Assembly: GCA_930367215.1 (NCBI GenBank)
Contig: OV884059.1
Location: forward strand, 64,141,393-64,205,392
Reading direction: 5' to 3'
Length of the DNA stretch: 64,000 nucleotides
From: Pollenia angustigena
Taxonomy: Eukaryota > Arthropoda > Insecta > Diptera > Polleniidae
Below the pieces are notes generated by a model, which saw only the letters and a program-made list of their open reading frames with translations, was not told the DNA's origin and made no database searches. Below, piece by piece: positions 11,656-21,515 of the stretch. A program made the position numbers and the translations under genes. How positions within the stretch are numbered: the first letter of the stretch is position 1; the number at the start of each line of letters is the position of its first letter.

Positions 11656-14600
11656 ATTCTAACACAACAACAACCAACTCTGAGTTAACTAAGAAATTGG
11701 TTGTTAAAAACAACACTGACTTGACATCCTATCAAGATTTTAACAGCTTTGCTGAATTACCTGATACGTCAAATACCAACTCTGACAAAGATTTGAAAAT
11801 TCTTGAGCGATTTCAAACACCAAATGAGGATAGAATTTTGTTTCCAATTAGACCCTATCATCAGCGAATGCAAGAATATATTGCTAAACGTAATTTAATT
11901 TTTTCAAACTCATCCCTCTTTTTCTGTCCGAAAAAAGGACCAAAACGTTCCACCGTTCGACTACGAACATATTTCAAGAAGCGAAGAATGACTTCTAAGT
12001 TTATTGTTTCTACTGTCTTAAATAACACGGTCGATCGAAGGTTTTATGCAAATGTAAGATTTTTAAACTTTTCACCGTTAGGTCTGCTTGACACGGGTGC
12101 AAATATTAGTTGCATTGGTGGTAAACTTGCTCAGGAAAATGTCTCGGGTTCAGAACAATTTAACAAAATGAATGCTAACGTAAAAACGGCTGATGGCAAG
12201 TTGCAAAAGGTTTTAGGGTATCTCGACGTTAATGTTTCTTTTAGAAATCAGTCACATAGAATGAAATTGTGGCTTGTACCCTCGTTGTCACAAGATTTGA
12301 TTTTGGGCTTAGACTTTTGGAGGTTATTTGCGTTAGCTTCAGATTTATTCGAATCTGCAATTATTAGCTGTCCTTCTGATTTGTCCGATATTAAAAAACC
12401 GTCCGAAGTCTTGTCCGTAAATTTAGGAAAATCTGATTTAGTCTCAGATGAAAGAAAATTTCCTCTAACTTCAAGCCAACATTCACAGCTAGAGGCTATT
12501 ATAGCTTTATTTCCTAATTTTGAGAAAAACGGCTTAGGCAGAACCAGCTTAATTAAGCATGATATAGACGTTGGCAACGCCTCGCCTATAAAACAAAGGT
12601 TCTATCCAGTTTCTCCGGCCGTGGAAGAGCTGATGTATAAAGAAGTAGATCGAATGCTGGCATTAGGGGTGATTGAAGAGTCAACATCCTCATGGAGTTC
12701 TCCCATGCGCTTAGTGGTTAAGCCACAGAAAGTCCGCCTGTGCTTAGATGCCAGAAAGGTCAATCAAGTGACCATTAAAGACGCCTATCCGCTTCCAAGT
12801 ATTGAGGGTATATTTGCGAGACTTCCCAGAGCTAACCTGATTTCAAAACTGGATTTAAAAGATGCGTATTGGCAGATCGGCCTAGCCGATCAGGCCAAAC
12901 CTCTTACTGCGTTCACAATCCCAGGTAGACCCCTCTATCAGTTCAAGGTCATGCCGTTTGGGCTCTGTAACGCCCCACAAACGATGTGCCGTTTAATGGA
13001 CTCGTTAATACCACCGGAACTAAAACATTGTGTTTTCGGTTACTTAGATGACCTTGTGATTGTTTCCGAAGATTTTGAAACCCATATATCGGTCTTAGTG
13101 CGTATTGCTGATCAATTGAGAAAAGCTAATTTAACCCTTAATATTAGTAAATCACGTTTCTGCGTTACTGAAACGAAATACCTCGGCTACGTAATCGGAA
13201 ATGGGGGAATTAAAACGGATCCCGAAAAAATTGAATCGATACGTTCTTGGCCTGTTCCTAAAAGCATCAAACAAGTTCGTGGATTCCTTGGTCTTGCGGG
13301 ATGGTATCGACGATTTATTGCAAATTTTTCTACTGTAGTCTTTCCGATTACGGAAGTGTTGTCGTCGAAACGGAAGTTCAATTGGACGGAAGATGCACAA
13401 AAGGCATTTTTAGAGATAAAAACTTTACTTACCACCGCTCCCGTTCTCGCTAATCCTGACTTCAACAGAAAGTTTTATGTACATTGTGATGCAAGCGATT
13501 TCGGTATTGGCGCGGTTTTAGTTCAGCTGGATGACGACGGAAACGAGAAACCTATAGCGTTTATGTCAAAAAAACTGAACACCGCTCAACGCAATTATAG
13601 TGTAACCGAAAGAGAGTGTCTGGCAGCAATTGAGGCCATTAACCGCTTCCGGTGCTTCATAGAAATGCAACAATTTGAGGTAATTACGGACCACTCGAGC
13701 TTGGTGTGGCTGATGAGGCAATCTAATTTATCTGGCAGACTGGCCAGATGGGTACTTAAACTCCAAGGCTATACATTCACGATCAGTCATAGAAAAGGTA
13801 AAGATCATATTGTGCCAGATTCTCTCTCCCGGTTGCCTTGCGATGAAGTTTCCGCTGTCGAGCTGGCTGATCCCGAAATCGACTTGAGTTCCGAACATTT
13901 TTCTGACCAGGATTATGAGGAGCTAAAAACTAAAATCACTGACATGCCTACGAAATACCCGGATTTGAAGATTGTTGATAAGTATCTGTATATTCGGACC
14001 GACCACTATACGGGAAATGAACAGGATGAACAAAATGCGTGGAAACTCTGGGTTCCTACAAAACTACGAGATGGTGTTCTAACCCGAGCTCATGATTTGC
14101 CTATTTCATCACACGGGGGAATGTTTAAAACTTTGGACCTAATACGCAGAAATTTTTATTGGCCAGGTATGGTTAGGGATGTCCGCGACTATATTAGAAA
14201 ATGTGAGGTTTGTAAAACTACCAAGGCACCGAATTTTGTGACCAAGCCCGAAATGGGAAAGCAGGCAGTATCAATCCGCCCCTTTCAGCGTCTGTACATA
14301 GACCTACTAGGACCTTACCCGAGAAGTAAGCGTGGCCACATAGGGCTGCTGATTGTTGTTGACCACTTAACGAAATTTCATTGGGTATGTCCAATGCGCA
14401 AATTTACCTCTGCTGCCATACAAACGTTTTTATTGGAGCAAATCTTTCATGTGTACGGAGTCCCCGAACATATTGTGAGCGACAATGGCTCACAATTTAA
14501 AGCCAATGAACTCAATGCATTTTTTACAAAATTGGGAATTAATCATATATACACGGCCTTGTATTCGCCGCAATCTAACGCCTCCGAAAGGGTCAATCGG

Positions 14601-15116
14601 TCGTTAATTGCCGGTATTCGTTCGTATTTGAAGAAGGACCAAACGTTATGGGACGAACACCTTAGCTCAATATGCTGCTCCCTAAGGAACTCATTTCATA
14701 CATCAATACGTATTTCGCCGTATCATGCAGTCTTTGGACTTAATATGATAACTCACGGTTCTTCGTATAAATTATTGGAAAAAGTAAAAATGCTTGGTGA
14801 AAATGTCAGTCCGTTAGGCAGGGACGATTCTTTAGCTTTAATACGTCACAACTTACGGAAAAGTATTACAGATGCATATCATAATCACCAACATCAATAC
14901 AATCTTAGAACTAGACCTATATCCTTCGCTGTGGGCCAAATTGTTTTCAGGAAAAATTTTGCACAGAGTAGCCTTGAGAAAAAGTTTAATTCTAAACTTG
15001 CACCACTCTATCTTAGGGCGAAAATACGAAATAAAATTGGACAAAATTATTACCAATTGGAGGATCTGAATGGTAAACTCATAGGAACCTTTCATGCCAA
15101 AGATTTAAGATCCTAA
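11610..15116 (+). CDS. pol: Pol: protease, RT, RNase H, integrase
   Basis: Open from 11610 to the TAA at 15114-15116, in the -1 frame of gag, with no plausible own ATG; the heptamer at 11613 is the likely entry. Residue numbers count from 11697. Aspartic protease LLDTGANIS has its Asp at 132. Reverse transcriptase has LCLDARKVN and the catalytic YLDD at 449-452. RNase H has HCDASDFGIGAVL (Asp 598) and ITDHSSLVWL. The integrase has an HHCC zinc finger beginning at His 799 (HDLPISSH...CEVCK) and a DD35E core at Asp 869 (YIDLLGP), Asp 929 (SDNGSQF) and Glu 964. The C-terminus has a weak GPF/Y-like module near APLYLRAKI. No internal stop is present, so the enzyme set may be functional. Confidence 0.95.
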   Translation, partial: LKKLNSSVTPAKISLNSNTTTTNSELTKKLVVKNNTDLTSYQDFNSFAELPDTSNTNSDKDLKILERFQTPNEDRILFPIRPYHQRMQEYIAKRNLIFSNSSLFFCPKKGPKRSTVRLRTYFKKRRMTSKFIVSTVLNNTVDRRFYANVRFLNFSPLGLLDTGANISCIGGKLAQENVSGSEQFNKMNANVKTADGKLQKVLGYLDVNVSFRNQSHRMKLWLVPSLSQDLILGLDFWRLFALASDLFESAIISCPSDLSDIKKPSEVLSVNLGKSDLVSDERKFPLTSSQHSQLEAIIALFPNFEKNGLGRTSLIKHDIDVGNASPIKQRFYPVSPAVEELMYKEVDRMLALGVIEESTSSWSSPMRLVVKPQKVRLCLDARKVNQVTIKDAYPLPSIEGIFARLPRANLISKLDLKDAYWQIGLADQAKPLTAFTIPGRPLYQFKVMPFGLCNAPQTMCRLMDSLIPPELKHCVFGYLDDLVIVSEDFETHISVLVRIADQLRKANLTLNISKSRFCVTETKYLGYVIGNGGIKTDPEKIESIRSWPVPKSIKQVRGFLGLAGWYRRFIANFSTVVFPITEVLSSKRKFNWTEDAQKAFLEIKTLLTTAPVLANPDFNRKFYVHCDASDFGIGAVLVQLDDDGNEKPIAFMSKKLNTAQRNYSVTERECLAAIEAINRFRCFIEMQQFEVITDHSSLVWLMRQSNLSGRLARWVLKLQGYTFTISHRKGKDHIVPDSLSRLPCDEVSAVELADPEIDLSSEHFSDQDYEELKTKITDMPTKYPDLKIVDKYLYIRTDHYTGNEQDEQNAWKLWVPTKLRDGVLTRAHDLPISSHGGMFKTLDLIRRNFYWPGMVRDVRDYIRKCEVCKTTKAPNFVTKPEMGKQAVSIRPFQRLYIDLLGPYPRSKRGHIGLLIVVDHLTKFHWVCPMRKFTSAAIQTFLLEQIFHVYGVPEHIVSDNGSQFKANELNAFFTKLGINHIYTALYSPQSNASERVNRSLIAGIRSYLKKDQTLWDEHLSSICCSLRNSFHTSIRISPYHAVFGLNMITHGSSYKLLEKVKMLGENVSPLGRDDSLALIRHNLRKSITDAYHNHQHQYNLRTRPISFAVGQIVFRKNFAQSSLEKKFNSKLAPLYLRAKIRNKIGQNYYQLEDLNGKLIGTFHAKDLRS
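11613..11619 (+). promoter_or_regulatory. -1 ribosomal frameshift site A AAA AAC
   Basis: The heptamer AAAAAAC sits in the gag frame exactly as X XXY YYZ (A|AAA|AAC). The pol frame has its last upstream stop at 11607-11609 and gag ends at 11655, so this is the only window in which a shift can join them. The heptamer begins 4 bases inside it. No ATG opens pol, which supports frameshifting. I could not identify a downstream stem or pseudoknot by eye. Confidence 0.85.
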
Positions 15117-15166
15117 AATCGGTTTCCTCCTAATACTTTGGCGAAAATCGCAAGTATTATGTGGTT
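15117..15166 (+). other. Spacer before 3' LTR lacking a polypurine tract
   Basis: Between the pol stop and the TGTAG of the LTR there are 50 bp. They contain no run of purines next to the LTR, ending instead with ATTATGTGGTT. Plus-strand priming normally needs such a tract. Confidence 0.6.
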
Positions 15167-18059
15167 TGTAGTGTACACTGTATACCCTAAGCTTTTCTCG
15201 ACATAAAATGAAAAAAAAATACAAAAATCGAAATAAATTTTTTTTTATTTGGCTAGTTTTGGGTAGATCCAACTCATGCATTTTAAATGTATGCCATCTA
15301 GATTTTTTGTTTTAAACTTCCAGCCCAATGGGATAACTTAAATATCGCTATGTTCGATTCTTTACAATTTGTTTCTACCAGTCATAGGGATTTTATGAAA
15401 TTTTGTCTAGAAATTAAATGCGTTTCTGTGTATATTACTTAAGTTATAAATTTAATGTAATAAGTTAGTTAAAATCTTTATATTATTTATACATGTCGTT
15501 AACATTCTATTAAGGTAGACAAATTTTTACATTATTTACATTACTATCTTTATATACATTATTCGAGTTGCATAAGTGAAACTTTCTGCTGATGACTGTA
15601 AATACAGTGGTAACTCTAAAACCAAACACCGATAACCATAATTAAGTAAAAATGATAAGTGCTACCGATGCATTTACCTACACTAACATAAGCTTAGATT
15701 TTTTTTACGCAAACATCAAATCGTTCTTTTGCTGCTAGATTTCGACAAAGTAAGTCACATTAAAATTAAAGCTCAGTAAAGTCCAACAGTTTGCATAAAG
15801 TGAGATTGAGTTTTTTTTTTTTAAGAATTTCTACAATAAAATATTATTTTGTGAACTAAATTGTTACAAACAACAGCATATACCACATTACACAAAAGAA
15901 AAAGGTAAACGTTTTTTTTTCTGTAATTAAATGTATAAATCAGTAAAACAAATACGTAATATAGGGAATCGTCCTATCTGCACACGTGATTATCGTTCAT
16001 ACCTTTATTAAGTAATTGAGTTCCTTAGCTACACTGGAGGGCGTACTTCTAAGATTAGCAATTTCCCACAAAGAAATGCTTCGTATTGGATTACCCTTCA
16101 GGTATGGTATTAAATAAGGTATTTTAAAAGGTATGGTTAAACCGAATGTGTATTTTTTTCCGATTTCCATAGAGAAAAAAGGTTAACCTAGGAACTCAAT
16201 TAATTTCTAATAATTTTGGAAATCTGTTCCCATATTTCAACACCACAATTGATAAAGGAATACATAATATGTAATTTTTACATATTAAAATATAAAATGC
16301 GTACAATCAGGTTTGTGACGTCACCGATGTGAATATGGATATTGCAATCAAATCAGCAGAAGTAAAATATATTTTAAGAACAACTAAAAATAAGGAAGGC
16401 GATCAAAAGCATACGTGAAAAAAAAAACAAATAAACCTACACTCAGCAGAGTATTTACAGCAGGCAATTATAACCTACATATCACCTTACTAACTAAATA
16501 ACAATAATTTTAAATATAAAAGCTACTTAAACTTACCTATAATTTAACAACCCTACAGCTAAACAATAATCGGCCTCAATAGAGGTAATCTTCAAGCCTA
16601 ATTTGGAAGACAAAATCCTCAAAATTATCAATTTAACCTATTTTACTAATTTTAATTAACAGTTCTCCTTTAACTTCAATCGAAATATTCTAACGCTATT
16701 CTAATCCTAAAATAAATTTCAGATATTCGATACAAAAATTTAAAAAAAAAAAAAAAAAATAAATTGTCCAACTCCCAATTACATCCTACGACTTATTAAA
16801 TTTGCTACTAAAGTTCCAATCCCAATTGACTACGTATTAACTGCATTTTTAGACTAACCCTCATGTTCTTCAATATTTTAACAACAATAAAATAGTTACT
16901 TCCATTCGTATATAGATTATAAGTAAGGTCTGTTTAGATTCAAATTTATCTATGTGTATAAGTATTAATCAATCAATTTTTGTTTAGAGAATATGCAACA
17001 TCACTTTGAAAAGAAAACAAAAACAAAAACTTACTATTACCCATCTATAGTGTGCAGAATGTTCGAAGAGGCCTCCGAGACATCATACGCAACATTTTTT
17101 TTGTGGTAAATCATCATTAATTTTGGTGAGTGATCAAACTTATATGTATTTGTAGTATTTCTATCTGTTTGCATATTTCTTTACAAATAATAAAAGAAGC
17201 AACAACAACTGTAGTAATGAATTAATGCAAAAGAGCCTAAGTTTCTCTTAAATGTTTAGCAACATTTCTTATTTTTGTTTTTGCTTCCTATCATATGTTT
17301 ATTTTAATTTAAGCTTTACATATTTAGTTTTTTTTTTGTATTTTTTTATTTTACTAATTTTTCATTCATAATATTATTATGGTATGGGAAGTCTCCCAAG
17401 CAAAATAGATTTGAATCGTTAGTCAGAAAAACCAGAGTTTGTTTAAATTAGTTGAACTAGCTTTAATTTTTGTATATAGTATTTTTAAGTAACATGAACT
17501 TTGAAAAATGAATAAATTTTGTGCCTCAACCATGAATCTTTAAATTTTAATAATTTCTTACGGATGTAGAATGAGTTAGGATGGGAACATTACGGGTTTC
17601 TGTAAAATTACGCCACTGAAACATACGGTAGGGAGGGTTATGAGGCATTGGCCCCAGCAAGATCTTGGGTGCCCTACACTTAGAAAAATTGATGTTACCG
17701 TGGAAATCTTCTCAGATTTTTTAGATGCAGTCAGTCTTAACTTTGAATTATTCTGTTTGTTAATGTATCACTTTATAACAGAGGCAAGGGAGTTTTAATT
17801 TATTATGTTTAAAAGTACAAGTTGTTTATGTGCGATAAAAGATATAAGCAGGCAAGAACCCACCCGGCCAGACTGTTAGCTAGCAGTTCAATAGCTCCCA
17901 ATCGCCATAGCTATATATTTTTAAAAGTGGTTTTATTTCGTTAAACATGTGCACATATCCTGGCACCAAGGTCAATAAGGATTTTTAACTAATCCGAAAT
18001 GGCTTATGGGCAATTGAAAAAAAAAAACAATACAAATGTTTTTCCACTTGTACATTACA
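15167..18059 (+). repeat. 3' LTR (2893 bp)
   Basis: Near-identical to the 5' LTR; it is one base shorter because the A run at 18017-18027 has 11 rather than 12 bases. It is directly followed by the target duplication ATTG and then by hAT transposase sequence. The 50 bp before it (15117-15166) show no clear polypurine tract, which is unusual. Confidence 0.95.
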
Positions 18060-18063
18060 ATTG

Positions 18064-18938
18064 GGAAAGATGTTTTGAGATCTTCTAAAATAAATTCAAT
18101 AAGAGGAATGTAACCTACAACTCGGTAGTAATCTTCAACATTTTGGAAGTGATTATTTCGTTCAAATTTTGTCTTTTCGATTGGAACCTCGATTTGAACG
18201 CAAATAACTTTAACTTTTTCAAAAATCGCTTTAAATTGTTCTTCGACTTTATTTATTTTTTCTTCAAGGCACATGATAAAAATTTTGATAAGGCTTGATC
18301 CTTTTTGAAGATCTATATCTTGCTTTTGTAAAATGATACTAAGTGGCTGTGTTACAATAGGTATCACACTTAATATGTATATTCCGCAAATAAATTTAAA
18401 AGTACTAAGTGAGCTCCTTAATATAAAGGTAGAGATACTACTTCCTTTCCACTCAGATATTTTTTCCAAAGGTTCTACTATATGATGTACACTAGTTGCA
18501 AACACGCATAATGAAGAGAGTTTGGCTCCCAAATACTTTGCTTAAACTGTTTTTCGCTTGGGATGATTATATTTAAAAAATTTTGTCGTTTCTTAACAAA
18601 TGATACAACTTTTTGTATTAATGGCACTTTATAGCTTTTAGAAATTGAGTTGTTCGATTTATGGGAATAGCAAGGAGTTTTTTTTCGCATTTGTCGCTTT
18701 TCCAGAAATTTTGAAAAGCTCCATTTTCCGCTGACATCAGAGGACACCCATCTGTTCCATCTCCTACACAATTTTTTAGGTCAAGACCAAAATTTGTCAA
18801 AATTTTAAGAACTATTGATGATAGTGACTTCGCTTCAATTGACACATCAACGTCATCAATATCTTTTGAAGCCTCTTCAAATGCGTTTACAACAAAGCAA
18901 ATAAATTCTTCCCTAAAAACTTTTTGTTGTATGTTCAA
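18064..18938 (-). pseudogene. hAT transposase, N-terminal and middle part, broken
   Basis: This codes in three different minus-strand frames that together follow the order of a ZMYM1/DUF4371-type hAT transposase. First (18938-18618) comes an RNase H-like core stretch with the motifs REEFICFV and NCVGDGTDGCPLMS. Next (about 18680-18540) comes SYKVPLIQKVVSFV. Last (18532 downward) comes EKISEWKGSS, then LQKQDIDLQK and VEDYYRVVGYIPLIEFILEDL. The frame changes mark at least two indels. The reading frame is cut at 18064 by the LTR retrotransposon. Such transposases cut and paste their own element, but this copy cannot make a complete protein. Confidence 0.8.
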
Positions 18939-19725
18939 ATATTAAAAAGATAAGGAAATCTGGCTTTTCCCCGACAAATCAGTGCTTTCGTCAAAAATTA
19001 TCGAATAGAATTTTGATTCATATAACACATTTATACATAAATATTGCAAATACTAAGGCTTTTTAATAATTAAGCCGCACGCATTATCAAGTCAAACGTT
19101 TAGTCTTTGAATATAGATGGCACCTGCTGGGATTGAATGTAGAATAATAAGTAATTGAATACGGTAAACTAAATGTTTCTTTGGAAATATCTAATAAATA
19201 ACTATTAGGATTAAGATGTGGATACTTATTGAAAATCGTTAGAGTTTCAATAAAAGAAAATAAAAAAATACTTATTGAAAATTTCGTTAGAGATTCCATA
19301 AAAAAAAACAAATAAAACATAAAAAACAATAAAAACAAAAATTTTGTACATTAAAAAAATATTATTATGGGAATTCTTGTATTATCGAAATTAACCAAAC
19401 ATATTTTTATAATTTACGGGGGGGAAATTTCCTTATTTCCCCCCCCCCTGAATCCGCGCCTGCCAAGCATACATACAATCTAATCTGTAAAAACATCATC
19501 CTCCTTCCCACTCCTCACTCTTTACCAATATTTATCCCACACAATATTTGGCTTTGGCAAAATAACAGAAGGACGCTCGTATTTTAAACTAAAACAAACT
19601 CACAGCCAAGTTAACAAATGTAAGCATGAATGTGTGTTAATATACATTTTAGTTCATCTCTATTTCTTATTTCCTAAATTCATATACATACATATCTGTA
19701 TTTCGATTTTAAGTACCATCAGAGT

Positions 19726-19930
19726 GTCACGGTAGGCTTGTTAGTAGTGGGATAGCACATTAGTGCCGGTGTTGCGGGTTCGATTCCCGCTAGAGACGCT
19801 GGTCTTCTGCAGACGAGCGTAGAGATTCGTGGGATTAGCTAAGGGGGTAGGCGGAAGCTTATTACACATTATTGACACTCCAGTAAAAACCGGCCCGAGG
19901 TTGTCATTATAATGTTTTACCGGAAAAGTA
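19726..19930 (+). mobile_element. tRNA-derived SINE candidate
   Basis: Positions 19774-19790 make a perfect tRNA T arm: stem GCGGG, loop TTCGATT, stem CCCGC, which is also a pol III B box. About 48 bp upstream a region with TAGGCTTGTTAGTAGTGGG resembles an A box. The 7 bases on each side form an acceptor-like stem with about five pairs. The D and anticodon arms do not fold well, so this is a decayed tRNA or the head of a SINE rather than a working tRNA gene. The 3' limit is a guess. Confidence 0.4.
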
Positions 19931-20479
19931 AATGAAAAATGTTATCATATTACCGTCAGATTTACCGAATAACACACAAATACGGACAAAAGTTGAAAAA
20001 TAGCAATATGTTCACGTTTTTAAGACATTCTCGAAGAAGAATGCTCGGCAATGTTAATTCCTGCCTAACATGTCAGAACAATCTTTAGCGACATTTTTGA
20101 AGAATTCCCGCGAAAAGCGTGCACGACACAAATTGTTTTTTTTAGTATATATAGTTGCAATTTTATTTCGATTGCTTAATTTCTGTTACATGTTATATAT
20201 TCGACTTTTACAAGTAATCCTTAAATTAACAGTGAAGAATAAACCACGACTAACTTCATCAACATTTTTTGGATTTTGCTATTTAAATCAGCAACTAAAA
20301 AAAGAATGTGAAGGTTTTAAGCAACCCAAGCAGGGTAATAAAAAACATTATTCTACGCCAGAAGAGACTTTGGCTTTTATATTGTCGTCAATAGTTTTTT
20401 ATAAAAGAGAACTTAAAAGACAGTGTCTTTTATACCGTCTCTCATGCATTCTGATAGAAGTCAACTTCTAAGATAATAT

Positions 20480-20742
20480 CGCGAATACTGCTCCAAACAG
20501 TGTTTGAAGGACAATTTCGTATATGCTGTCCCTCAAAGAGTTTGATGGAGACAACCTAGAAGGTCGCTCATCCTGTCCTTCATAAAGTTTGATAGGGGGC
20601 ACCACACAAGACGTTGTCGCTCATGCTTTCGTACACGATGATTTCCTCTCAATTATATGCTAGAAAACCTATACGATAGGGGAAAAATCATACATACATC
20701 ATTTAAAATGATGTCGTCAACGGCAATCTGGCGAACTGGAGA
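20480..20742 (-). mobile_element. Fragment of GTCG-rich non-autonomous element
   Basis: On the minus strand this matches the family at 42008-42760. The end at 20742 reads TCCAGTTCGCCAGATTGCCG and continues GTTGACGACATC. Further in there are diverged copies of its internal repeat, seen on the plus strand as GTCGCTCAT, CTGTCC and AGAGTTTGAT. The distal end was not found. It lies about 130 bp outside the mdg1-like element. Confidence 0.55.
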
Positions 20743-20869
20743 ACAGAATCAATAATGAATTACATTGCATGCATTGTAAAGAAAAGTCGATAATTTCCTT
20801 ACATAACTGGGTATATATGGGATCAATACAAAACTCTTTTTGATTCGCATTCATATATTATATATATAT

Positions 20870-21246
20870 TGTAATAATTGAAATCCGTTTTTATTTTTAG
20901 TTTATTTTTAGACGGTGCAACTAGTGCACTCGTCAGCTGTTTTATTATGATTCATTTTATTTACAATTTATTCTAACTTATATACTAACTATGAAAATAA
21001 TTCTTAGCCTATTCTTACGTGTAAATAACTTAAACTTAAGCATGGGAAAATTAGTGTAATATGATTTAAATTTTAAGTTTATAAATATTTCCCATGCGTT
21101 TGGGTGTAGTACCTTTTAAGCGGCTATTTAGGGTTTAATATTTTGGTGTAATAAGATACCCGTTTATGTCTGCTCTTTAAAGGTATGAATTCATGCAAGT
21201 AAATAATATTTAAAGGAATGTATTCATACGATCAAATAATACTACA
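20870..21246 (-). repeat. 3' LTR (377 bp)
   Basis: In element orientation it starts TGTAGTATTATTTGATCG and ends CAATTATTACA. It matches 27180-27556 except for 21037. The polypurine tract borders it at 21247. Confidence 0.95.
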
Positions 21247-21257
21247 CCTCCTTTCTT
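21247..21257 (-). promoter_or_regulatory. Polypurine tract
   Basis: On the minus strand AAGAAAGGAGG directly precedes the 3' LTR. It is the expected primer for plus-strand DNA synthesis. Confidence 0.85.
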
Positions 21258-21515
21258 AATAAGAATGTTCATATAACTTTAATGTTTTATGGACATTCTT
21301 TTACTATTATATATATGTATATATATATACTCTTTTATTAATAATTTGTTTTTAGTTTATAAATCTATAAAATTCTTAAATACAAAATTCTTAAAACAAA
21401 ATTAATTATAATAATTAAAATAGTTTACAAAAGAGTTTATAAAATTCGAGGGTAATAATTAAAATTAAGTTCCTTATAATAATTAAGAGTTTACAAAATT
21501 CCTGGGCCCATGAAT

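Larger units (their letters stand above)
6316..18059 (+). mobile_element. Ty3/gypsy LTR retrotransposon, Osvaldo/Ulysses-like
   Basis: A complete 11.7-kb element: 5' LTR 6316-9209, primer site 9214-9231, gag 10129-11655, pol to 15116, 3' LTR 15167-18059. It is flanked by the 4-bp duplication ATTG (6312-6315 and 18060-18063). The only LTR difference I noticed is one base in an A run (12 versus 11), so the insertion is recent. The very long LTRs, the Lys-type primer site, and the protease-RT-RNase H-integrase order suggest the Osvaldo/Ulysses group of Ty3/gypsy; this lineage call is inference. There is no env-like frame. It sits inside the hAT transposon on the opposite strand to the transposase. 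Confidence 0.95.
4942..19462 (-). mobile_element. Decayed hAT DNA transposon split by an LTR element
   Basis: The two ends are inverted repeats: CAGGCGCGGATCCAG at 4942 and, on the other strand from 19462, CAGGCGCGGATTCAG. They are flanked by the exact 8-bp duplication CCAAGCAT (4934-4941 and 19463-19470), the target-site size of the hAT superfamily. Both ends continue into a G-rich run and AAATT. Transposase fragments lie on the minus strand at both sides. After removing the nested LTR element and its 4-bp duplication, about 2.77 kb of hAT DNA remains. The transposase is broken, so the copy is inactive. Confidence 0.9.

Noticed and set aside
12248..15095. Antisense and shifted frames inside the pol gene of the first LTR element
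   Set aside because: Shadows of the real pol reading frame.
15117..15166. An env gene after pol
   Set aside because: Only 50 bp lie between the pol stop and the 3' LTR, so this element has no env frame.
17972..18063. C-terminal 30 codons of the frame ending at 17972
   Set aside because: These codons lie in the LTR read backwards; the transposase remnant stops at the insertion point 18064.
20070..20471. 133-codon frame with hydrophobic stretches
   Set aside because: Composition follows AT-rich DNA, there is no recognisable domain, and its end runs into the GTCG-rich repeat fragment.
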